Below are positions 1 to 5,279 of a stretch of DNA of 5,279 nucleotides, piece by piece (the stretch's first letter is position 1; each line of letters starts with the position of its first letter). The position numbers and the translations under genes are program-made. A model generated the notes under the pieces. The model saw only the letters and a list, made by a program, of their open reading frames with translations, was not told the origin of the DNA and made no database searches. This DNA comes from Acidimicrobiia bacterium (GTDB lineage Bacteria > Actinomycetota > Acidimicrobiia > Spongiisociales > SHLN01), in assembly GCA_013043085.1 (NCBI GenBank), contig JABDOU010000123.1:1-5279 (forward strand). Direction: 5' to 3'.

Positions 1-349
1 ATAGCCCGACCGTGTCGATGCCGTCGCCGTCGAAGTCACCCGAGAAGGGTGCATCGCCAGGATTGCCGAAGTAGTACTCGACATCGGCAAAGCCGGTGGT
101 CTGGGCATTGCGCAAGTACACCTTGCCCTCGGACGGACGATAGACGCCGAAGCTGTCTACGCCGTCGCCGTCCCAGTCGCCAACCAGCGGGATGTCACCG
201 GGGTTGCCCATGAACCAATCCCGATCGGCGACGCCGAAGTCGTTGGTGTCACGGACATAGGCGAAGCCGGTCGATGGTCGGTAGAGGCCTGGAGTCTGAG
301 TACCGTCACCGTTCCAGTCTCCCAGGAACGGCGTGTCGCCCGGATCTCC
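1..349 (-). repeat. Tandem 47-residue (141-bp) repeats with DxDxDG loops
   Basis: On the minus strand the units run 349-209, 208-68 and 67-1 (cut by the edge), encoding residues 616-662, 663-709 and 710-731. Each opens with GD/NPGD, followed by GDWNGDG, GDWDGDG or GDFDGDG; the two complete units continue with GLYRPS or GVYRPS. The spacing is exactly 47 residues with no insertions. The DxD/NxDG loops resemble calcium-binding loops of FG-GAP/VCBS-type repeats in exported proteins. Such units usually form beta-propeller or surface-binding regions. Calcium binding is inferred, and the number of further copies is unknown. Confidence 0.85.
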
Positions 350-2194
350 GTAGAAGAATGGGCCATCAGCCCCCGGTACCAGCCATTGGCCACCGCCGTT
401 GACTCCGCCGAGTGCGGCGTAATCGTTGACGTTGGGCTCGAGTGCGATGATTCGATCTTCGCCTCCGACCGGATATTGATCGGCGCTGACAATTCCGCCC
501 AGGCCGCCATTCGCCGCCGGAGCGGTGAGGTAATTGGCCAGGGCTTGCTGATAGGTCGTCCCGACGAGCGTGAAGTCGAGATCGCGAACCGGATATTGGT
601 CGCCGCCGCGGGCGAGGAAGTCGACGAGCACGATCGTGACCGGCGCAGCGCCTGGAACGACCTGGCCGGCCTGTATCACGGCGGTGCCGTCACCGAGGAT
701 GGCGCTCATGACGCGACTGCCGGCCTGAAGAACGTCACCGGTTTCGACGTCGATCTCCATCCCCGTGCCATTCGGGTCATATACGAGGCTCATGCCCGCA
801 ATCTGCGCGAATCGGCCATCGGTGAACTCGACTCGCGACACGGCATTCTCGAGGATCTCTTTGAACTGGGCAGGCGGTACGTCTTCGACGACCGTTACGA
901 AGTTCAAGAAGGGAAGCATGTCAAACGTGTCGAGCTGGGTGATGTCTCCAGCCGGAATCACCGAGTCGTTGCGGATGCCACCGCCGTTGGCGAACGCCAC
1001 CTGCGGGGCATCGAGGCCCAAGCCGGAAGCCGCTTGCGAGGCCTCCCACAGGAACGCATCGGCGATCAGATTGCCCTGGTTGGTCTCCTTGGTACGAACG
1101 TCGGCCCTAACACCATTCAGATCGACCTGAGAGGTGGCGACCACCTCGGTGCCGAATGCTTCGAGGGCCGCTTCGAGCGGCGTGATGACATTGGTCTCGA
1201 TGTTCGCGTCAGGGGTTATGCCATCCGCGGCAACAACCCGGATCGGCTCACCCATCCACGAGGTCGCCACCCCGGCGTCGTTGAACTCGACCGTCAGCTC
1301 ACCCAGGTACCCGTAGGAACCCGTGGTCGTGACGACCGGAACCTCGTTCTGGTTGGCGTCCGTCGCGATCAGCGGATAGGGGCCGAAAATGTCCTCGGCC
1401 GCGTCCGTGGAGAGAAGAGGCGTCGTCTCGTTGGCGAGCAGTTCATCGCCGCCGCCGGCAACCATGATGTCGATGTCCGTCAGCTGGGACGCAAGTTCGA
1501 TGTCCTCGTCAATGCCCTGCAGGTGGCTGATGAGGACGATGATCTCGACGCCCTGGCCGGTGAGTGCATCGATCTGGGCCTGGACGAGGCCGGCCACATC
1601 CTGCTGAATGATGACCGGATCGGGGCTCGAGATCGTGGCGAGCACCGGAGTTATGGCGCCGATGATGCCTACCGACTCGCCGTTGACCGACACCACTGTG
1701 GACGGAACTATGTCCTGGGCGTCGAGTGCGGGAACCGGCGAAAGGTCGACGTTGGCGCTCACGTACGTAGGAGGATTCGTAAAGGAGTCGATGAAATCGT
1801 TGAGGATGTCGGGACCAAAATCGAAGTCGTGGTTGCCCAGTGAAATCGCGTCGTAACCCAGGGCTTCCAAAACGATGGCGTCATAGAACACGCCTGCGTC
1901 GATGCCGGCCTCCCACTCCGGACCCGCCAGGAAATTATCGCCGGACGAAACCAGGATCGAGTTGGTGGCTGCCGCTCGACGCGCGTCGACGAGACCCTTG
2001 AAGAGAGCGGCGCCGCCTTCGCCTTCCGATGCCAACAAGTCCGACTCACCGTCATTGTTGTGCAAGACGGTCAGGGTAAAAGTTTCGCCGTCGGGGACCG
2101 CGCTTGCGGTACCCGCCTGTACGGCCAACACCATGGCCAGAGCCAACACCATGAGCCAGGTGATCGGCCGAAGAAGAATGTGCCCACGCGTCAT
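1..2194 (-). CDS. Exported 5'-nucleotidase / metallophosphatase family protein with C-terminal repeats (3' end outside window)
   Basis: At least 731 residues are visible and no stop is reached before the window edge. Residues 1-32 form a signal peptide: basic start, hydrophobic stretch 11-25, and a TASA|VP cleavage site, so the protein is exported. The metallophosphatase domain (about 38-320) shows VLHNNDGES (44-51), SSGDN (83-87), GNHDFD (120-125, catalytic-type His122 and Asp125) and SHLQG (223-227). The 5'-nucleotidase C-terminal domain (about 350-580) shows TNQGNLIADA (371-380), NGGGIR (403-408), LPFLN (427-431) and FLARGGDQYP (526-535). Three 47-residue repeats follow. Expected role: removing phosphate from extracellular nucleotides or related esters. 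Oddly, the usual DxH and GGHSH metal motifs read DGE (48-50) and GGGDE (247-251). The ATG at 2194 is preceded by a good Shine-Dalgarno sequence. The substrate is not determined; a PhoA-type (Synechococcus) phosphatase is an alternative. The family call is firm. Confidence 0.93.
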   Translation of the reverse strand, partial: MTRGHILLRPITWLMVLALAMVLAVQAGTASAVPDGETFTLTVLHNNDGESDLLASEGEGGAALFKGLVDARRAAATNSILVSSGDNFLAGPEWEAGIDAGVFYDAIVLEALGYDAISLGNHDFDFGPDILNDFIDSFTNPPTYVSANVDLSPVPALDAQDIVPSTVVSVNGESVGIIGAITPVLATISSPDPVIIQQDVAGLVQAQIDALTGQGVEIIVLISHLQGIDEDIELASQLTDIDIMVAGGGDELLANETTPLLSTDAAEDIFGPYPLIATDANQNEVPVVTTTGSYGYLGELTVEFNDAGVATSWMGEPIRVVAADGITPDANIETNVITPLEAALEAFGTEVVATSQVDLNGVRADVRTKETNQGNLIADAFLWEASQAASGLGLDAPQVAFANGGGIRNDSVIPAGDITQLDTFDMLPFLNFVTVVEDVPPAQFKEILENAVSRVEFTDGRFAQIAGMSLVYDPNGTGMEIDVETGDVLQAGSRVMSAILGDGTAVIQAGQVVPGAAPVTIVLVDFLARGGDQYPVRDLDFTLVGTTYQQALANYLTAPAANGGLGGIVSADQYPVGGEDRIIALEPNVNDYAALGGVNGGGQWLVPGADGPFFYGDPGDTPFLGDWNGDGTQTPGLYRPSTGFAYVRDTNDFGVADRDWFMGNPGDIPLVGDWDGDGVDSFGVYRPSEGKVYLRNAQTTGFADVEYYFGNPGDAPFSGDFDGDGIDTVGL

Positions 2195-2276
2195 GTAACG
2201 CCTCCCGAGTTAGTTCCTGCGCCCGAAAGCTACACCATTTGTGAATACTGCGCGCAAGAGCGCGAGAATGGTCCCT
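2195..2276. promoter_or_regulatory. Divergent intergenic region with a GC-rich hairpin
   Basis: These 82 bases must hold the 5' signals of both the minus-strand nucleotidase and the plus-strand phosphoribosyltransferase. CGCGC-AAGA-GCGCG at 2251-2264 is a perfect inverted repeat with a 5-bp stem and 4-base loop. For the plus gene, AATACT at 2244-2249 is a possible -10 box (4 of 6 consensus bases), but no convincing -35 box precedes it. For the minus gene, TTGCGC (2257-2252) and TGTAGC (2234-2229) have 17-bp spacing but match consensus poorly. No promoter can be assigned firmly. Confidence 0.4.
2201..2206 (-). promoter_or_regulatory. Shine-Dalgarno site of the nucleotidase gene
   Basis: Read on the minus strand, GGGAGG lies six bases before the ATG at 2194. 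It fixes that codon as the start, and the signal peptide that begins there agrees. Confidence 0.8.
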
Positions 2277-2912
2277 ATGTTTCGCAACCGATCTGAAGCC
2301 GGTTTACGTCTGGCCGAGCGCCTTGACGAACTACATCTCGCTGATCCGCTGATCCTCGGTCTGCCCCGCGGTGGAGTACCGGTCGCCCGTGCGGTCGCCG
2401 ATCATCTCAGGGCCGACCTGGACTTTGTGCTCGTTCGCAAGCTCGGCCACCCGCGGCAACCGGAACTGGCGATCGGAGCGATCGGCGAGTACGGCCACAT
2501 CGTCGTCAACGACGTCATCATCAAACAAACGGGAGTATCGGAATCAGAGCTCGCTGGTGTGGTCGAACGGGAACGCAGTGAACTGGCCCGGCGCGTGGAG
2601 ACCTATCGATCGGCGAGGCCCGCGTTTGATATTGCGGATCGGTTGGTCGTGCTCGTGGATGACGGCATAGCTACCGGGGCCACAATGCGTGCGGCAGTTG
2701 AAGTCGTGCGGTCGGCCCCAGCCGCCGGCGTGATCGTCGCTGTTCCGGTTGCACCACCGTCGGCGATTGAATCTTTTTCAGATCTGGTCGACGAAGTGGT
2801 CGTAGTAGAAGTTCCGCAGGCCATGGGATCGGTAGGTCAGTTTTATGCCGACTTCTCTCAAACAACCGACCAGGAGGTCGTCCAGGCTCTGCTTGGTCGG
2901 GAAGGCGGTTGA
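2277..2912 (+). CDS. Predicted phosphoribosyltransferase (COG1926 type)
   Basis: A 211-residue cytoplasmic protein with a type I phosphoribosyltransferase fold. The PRPP-binding loop VVLVDDGIATGATM is at residues 124-137: two acidic residues then a Gly/Thr-rich turn, the hallmark of the fold. The N-terminal blocks LGLPRGGVPVAR (27-38), VRKLG (53-57) and ELAIGAIGE (63-71), and the C-terminal VGQFYADFSQ (186-195), match the COG1926 subgroup as I remember it. These enzymes transfer a base to or from PRPP; the acceptor in this subgroup is poorly defined, so no symbol is given. Relatives commonly start MFRxRxxAGxxLAxxL, which favours the ATG at 2277. A GTG at 2241 and an ATG at 2268 are also in frame. 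The Shine-Dalgarno signal is weak for all three. It is divergent from the exported nucleotidase, which would fit a nucleotide-salvage setting. Confidence 0.9.
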   Translation: MFRNRSEAGLRLAERLDELHLADPLILGLPRGGVPVARAVADHLRADLDFVLVRKLGHPRQPELAIGAIGEYGHIVVNDVIIKQTGVSESELAGVVERERSELARRVETYRSARPAFDIADRLVVLVDDGIATGATMRAAVEVVRSAPAAGVIVAVPVAPPSAIESFSDLVDEVVVVEVPQAMGSVGQFYADFSQTTDQEVVQALLGREGG

Positions 2913-3026
2913 TTCTCATCCGGGCGCACTATGTGGTATTTCGGCCACGGAATGTATAGAGTGCGAAGCCTGTTCTGATCGAGGAGGGTTGAGTTTCGAT
3001 CGGATTGCGTAGAGGGCTTGGAGGAC
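2913..3026 (+). promoter_or_regulatory. Upstream region of the SWIM gene: weak promoter candidate and a displaced Shine-Dalgarno sequence
   Basis: TATAGA at 2955-2960 resembles a -10 box (4 of 6 bases), but there is no good -35 box at the usual spacing. AGGAGGG at 2982-2988 is the strongest ribosome-binding-like sequence nearby, yet no usable start codon lies 5-10 bases after it. AGAGGG at 3011-3016 lies 10 bases before the ATG at 3027, and GGAGG at 3020-3024 only two bases before it. No clear terminator hairpin with a T-run follows the phosphoribosyltransferase stop, so read-through from that gene is possible. Confidence 0.3.
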
Positions 3027-4559
3027 ATGAGGGAAATCAGGCGGATTCAAGGCGGGGACAAAGGCGGGACGAGTTACGACACAAGCGGCGGACCAGCAGG
3101 CGGAATATACGGCGGAAGACACTTCGGACCCAATGAGCTCAGCGGTTCGGGCCGCCACCACTCCGAAATACGAGGGCAAGCCTCGGATCAGAGTGGATAC
3201 CACACCTATTCGTACCTTGCTCCCAGTGAAATAGGGATCGACGGACTCCGCACCGAGGTCTGGGTCACGACAAGCGGCGGCATGGCGCACCATCCGTACC
3301 TGTTCTTTGGAACGGTACGCAACGGGCGGGTCGTGGGAAGGTCGCTTGCGACGGTGCTCGACAATTCGCATCAGGACGCGGGTCGGACTCGCGTGATAAG
3401 CCCGGTTAAAGATGCGATCATCACGGCTCACGAAGAGAGCTTGCGTTTCGAGTCTTTCTCGGCCGACGCCGGGGTGTACGCGAGGCTCGATGTCGATTCC
3501 GACATGTTGTACGGCGATATCACAGGGATGGGCGCGACCTCGATGGATGCACTACCCGGATTTCGATCTCGCCTGAAGTCGATCGTTGGCAACTTCGTCC
3601 TCGCAGTCGGTACAAGCGACGGTCCTCGCTCAGGTGAGCGATGGACCAAGGTTGTCGCCCTACCGTCACCGTGGTTGCGAGGGCTGTCCGAGGCGGGAGT
3701 CATTGCCTCGGCGAGCGTTCTCGAGTTCGAACTGAGCGGTGCTCAGGGTCGTCAAGCGCTGCATTCGCTAGTCCGACATAGCGGTGCACATGGACTTGCC
3801 GGACTACGGATGGTGGCGGGCAGGCCGGTGGTAACGACCGCCGGTGCCGTCGAAGGGTTGCCGATTGCATGTCCCAAGCGGTTGGAACCCTTGCTTGCGA
3901 TCCTGCCCGACGTGGAATCGGTTCGGATTTACTCGCATCGACACCACGGCTCGGAGGACCTGGCAACGGTTTCGTTTGTGCTCGATCTGGATGGTGTGTC
4001 GATTACCTGGATGCTGTCGGCGGATCACACGGTGGGATTCACCGGAGACCGGGATGCGCTCGATGCTCTCGTCAATGTTCATCCTGACGTTCTCAGGGAC
4101 GTCGATCCGTTTCTCACCAATCAGTACTACCTGTCGGAGTCATCCTTTGCACGCGCTCTGGGTATTTCTCACCGGGACGCGATCGACATCATTGCGGCGC
4201 TGGCGGCGTCGGGTCGGGCGGGCTACGACCTCACCGCCCAATCGTTCTTCCAGCGAGATTTGCCCTTTCCCGATGTCGGGAAAACCCAAGCCCGGCTGGT
4301 CGGGGCCCGGCGTCTCGTCGATGCCGGGGCCATCTCTTCTCGTGGCTCGATGTATCGAGTATCCCAGGGCAGCTTGACGAATCGGGTGACATGGGACGCA
4401 GGCGGCTTTGCTTGTACCTGTTCGGTTGACGCCCGAACAAGCGATCTATGTGATCACGTCATCGCCGTGAAGTACTCGCAGGTCCATCCGGGCGGGGAGA
4501 CCCGGCCCTACGAGGAAGCAGAGTCGACGCCGATCGCCGTGTGGGGTGGACGTCGATAA
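3027..4559 (+). CDS. SWIM zinc-finger family protein
   Basis: About 510 residues, cytoplasmic, with no signal peptide or membrane segment. Near the C-terminus, FACTCS...DLCDHVIAVKY carries Cys463, Cys465, Cys475 and His477 in the CxCx9CxH SWIM pattern, a zinc-binding module thought to contact DNA or proteins. Upstream blocks VTTSGG (80-85), HHPYLFFG (88-95), LRFESFSADAGVYARLD (139-155), GYDLTAQSFFQRDLPF (399-414) and GARRLVDAGAI (426-436) resemble a large actinobacterial SWIM family of 400-500 residues. I recall that family beside MoxR-type ATPase and VWA genes. Its biochemical role is unknown. Residues 8-50 are unusually Gly-rich (14 glycines in 43). The start is uncertain: ATG 3027 is chosen for its start codon and an AGAGGG ten bases upstream, while TTG 3018 would add three residues. 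The TAA lies 9 bases before the next gene, suggesting co-transcription. Confidence 0.85.
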   Translation: MREIRRIQGGDKGGTSYDTSGGPAGGIYGGRHFGPNELSGSGRHHSEIRGQASDQSGYHTYSYLAPSEIGIDGLRTEVWVTTSGGMAHHPYLFFGTVRNGRVVGRSLATVLDNSHQDAGRTRVISPVKDAIITAHEESLRFESFSADAGVYARLDVDSDMLYGDITGMGATSMDALPGFRSRLKSIVGNFVLAVGTSDGPRSGERWTKVVALPSPWLRGLSEAGVIASASVLEFELSGAQGRQALHSLVRHSGAHGLAGLRMVAGRPVVTTAGAVEGLPIACPKRLEPLLAILPDVESVRIYSHRHHGSEDLATVSFVLDLDGVSITWMLSADHTVGFTGDRDALDALVNVHPDVLRDVDPFLTNQYYLSESSFARALGISHRDAIDIIAALAASGRAGYDLTAQSFFQRDLPFPDVGKTQARLVGARRLVDAGAISSRGSMYRVSQGSLTNRVTWDAGGFACTCSVDARTSDLCDHVIAVKYSQVHPGGETRPYEEAESTPIAVWGGRR

Positions 4560-4568
4560 TCTGGATGC

Positions 4569-5057
4569 ATGGTTGATCGCGATGCTTTCGCAGATCCAGG
4601 TTCATTTGTGGGACCGGTCGTTGTTGTCCGGCGAATAGCATCCACACCCGAATACCTGTTTCGCTGTTTCACCGACGGGGAACTCATGTCTCGATGGATG
4701 TCAGCACCCGTCACCATCGAGCTCGAAATCGGGGGAGCGTACGAGATCCTGTTCGATGAGACTCAACCGCCAGGGCTTCAGGGGTCCGAGGGCTGCCAGG
4801 TTCTCACGTTCATACCCGATGAGCTGCTGGCGTTCACGTGGAACGCCCCACCTTCACTTCTCGAGATCAGAAATCGCTTGACGTTTGTGATACTGCGGTT
4901 TGCCCGCGTGGCCGATGGCACGATCGTGACGCTGACCCACGCCGGTCACGGACGTGGAGAGGTGTGGGATCAGAACCGGGAGTACTTCATCCGGGCCTGG
5001 GCGCTGCTCTTCGACGCTCTCGAATCGTGGCTCAAAAAGAATCCGACCGATCGGTGA
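4569..5057 (+). CDS. AHSA1 / SRPBCC-family protein
   Basis: A 162-residue cytoplasmic protein of the START-like (SRPBCC) fold, in the branch named after the activator of Hsp90 ATPase. Diagnostic blocks are the helix after strand 1, STPEYLFRCFTDGELMSRWM (25-44), then IELEIGGAYEILF (50-62), a strand block at 76-91 ending in LLAFTW, GTIVTLTHAGHG (117-128), and a C-terminal helix with W144 and W154. The length is typical. Members bind hydrophobic ligands or partner proteins; bacterial ones often have no known ligand, so no specific function is assigned. The ATG at 4569 is 9 bases after the SWIM stop. A Shine-Dalgarno sequence is weak or absent, so translation may depend on coupling to the upstream gene. 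An overlapping ATG at 4565 stops after three codons. Confidence 0.88.
   Translation: MVDRDAFADPGSFVGPVVVVRRIASTPEYLFRCFTDGELMSRWMSAPVTIELEIGGAYEILFDETQPPGLQGSEGCQVLTFIPDELLAFTWNAPPSLLEIRNRLTFVILRFARVADGTIVTLTHAGHGRGEVWDQNREYFIRAWALLFDALESWLKKNPTDR
5046..5055. repeat. 10-bp perfect palindrome at the convergent gene ends
   Basis: ACCGATCGGT reads the same on both strands and overlaps the last codons of the AHSA1-type gene, 9 bases from the aroQ stop. It has no loop and no T-run, so it is a poor terminator. It may be chance, since GATCGG-like words are common in this window. Confidence 0.4.
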
Positions 5058-5063
5058 TGATGG

Positions 5064-5279
5064 TCAGGTGGGGTCGTTTACCTCGTTGAAGTGGTTGGCG
5101 AGTGCGTCGACGGCCAGTAGGTATGAGGTGACAACGAAACCGGCGATCGTGCCAAGGCATACTGCGCTCACGATGCTCTCATGCCGGAACTCCTCTCTCG
5201 CCCTGGTATTCGAGAGGTGCACCTCCACCACCGGAAGGCCGATGCCGGCAATCGCATCGCGAAGTGCGATGCTGTAGTG
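5064..5279 (-). CDS. aroQ: Type II 3-dehydroquinate dehydratase, C-terminal part (5' end outside window)
   Basis: The last 71 residues are visible, entering at the window edge with HYSIALRDA and ending at TGA (5066-5064). AroQ dehydrates 3-dehydroquinate to 3-dehydroshikimate, step three of the shikimate pathway, as a cytoplasmic dodecamer. EVHLSN (visible residues 19-24) carries the active-site His, and AREEFRHES (27-35) carries two substrate-contacting arginines. The spacing His1, His21, Arg28, Arg32 equals that of His81, His101, Arg108 and Arg112 in the Mycobacterium tuberculosis enzyme, recalled from memory. The lid tyrosine and the first half lie off the window. The tail TIAGFVVTSYLLAVDAL follows the family pattern, with less glycine than usual. 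It converges on the AHSA1-type gene with only 6 bases between the stop codons. Confidence 0.95.
   Translation of the reverse strand, partial: HYSIALRDAIAGIGLPVVEVHLSNTRAREEFRHESIVSAVCLGTIAGFVVTSYLLAVDALANHFNEVNDPT

Noticed and set aside
157..510. A 117-codon minus-strand frame over the start of the repeats
   Set aside because: It is on the same strand as the nucleotidase but in another frame. The nucleotidase frame carries the periodic GDWDGDG repeats here, so this is a shadow rather than a frameshifted gene.
386..1843. A 485-codon open frame on the plus strand
   Set aside because: It lies antisense to the nucleotidase gene, whose translation shows signal peptide, catalytic motifs and both family domains in order. 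The plus-strand product is Arg/Asp/Val-rich with no recognisable motif, typical of a high-GC shadow frame.
2931..2950. Short inverted repeat GTGG...CCAC after the phosphoribosyltransferase as a terminator
   Set aside because: The stem is only about four base pairs with an eight-base loop and no T-run.
2916..3431. A 171-codon minus-strand frame between the phosphoribosyltransferase and the SWIM gene
   Set aside because: It is antisense to the SWIM gene, where the plus strand encodes family-like blocks such as TTSGG...HHPYLFFG from about 3200 on. The antisense product has no recognisable domain.
3844..4377. A 177-codon plus-strand frame inside the SWIM gene
   Set aside because: The main frame continues uninterrupted through conserved SWIM-family blocks. 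The alternative product is Arg/Ser/Pro-rich and unrecognisable.
1..5279. CRISPR arrays, tRNA or rRNA genes, insertion sequences, attachment sites
   Set aside because: The only tandem repetition is the protein-coding 141-bp repeat. No cloverleaf sequences, transposase motifs or terminal inverted repeats were seen on either strand.

Overview
The window is ordinary high-GC bacterial chromosome, roughly 60% GC by eye, with five genes and little intergenic space. Third-position G/C preference, a type II (AroQ) 3-dehydroquinate dehydratase, an actinobacterial-style SWIM zinc-finger protein and a secreted protein with GDWDGDG repeats together suggest an actinobacterium, perhaps from the Acidimicrobiia. 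The taxonomic call is an inference and is weak. I see no tRNA, rRNA, CRISPR array, insertion sequence or phage gene.

Layout. Bases 1-2194 (minus strand) encode most of a large exported protein of the 5'-nucleotidase / 2',3'-cyclic phosphodiesterase type. It has a signal peptide, a metallophosphatase domain, a 5'-nucleotidase C-terminal domain, then 47-residue calcium-loop-like repeats that run off the left edge. Its metal-binding motifs depart from the classical UshA pattern, while the nucleoside-binding residues are kept. An 82-base divergent spacer separates it from a plus-strand phosphoribosyltransferase (2277-2912) of the COG1926 type. After about 110 non-coding bases comes a SWIM zinc-finger protein (about 3027-4559), followed 9 bases later by an AHSA1/SRPBCC-family protein (4569-5057). 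Converging on it from the right edge, only 6 bases away, is the 3' end of aroQ (5064-5279, minus strand).

How they may work together. The exported nucleotidase and the divergent phosphoribosyltransferase could both serve nucleotide scavenging: outside, phosphate removal from nucleotides; inside, attachment of a base to PRPP. This is inferred from families and position only. The SWIM protein and the AHSA1 protein are probably co-transcribed. As I remember it, relatives of the SWIM protein usually sit beside MoxR-type AAA+ ATPase, VWA and DUF5682/DUF5691 genes. None of these is in this window, so this copy looks detached from that set. aroQ belongs to the shikimate pathway and appears unrelated to its neighbours.

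I did not find a clearly new system. The points most worth a second look are the altered metal site of the nucleotidase and the solitary SWIM/AHSA1 pair.
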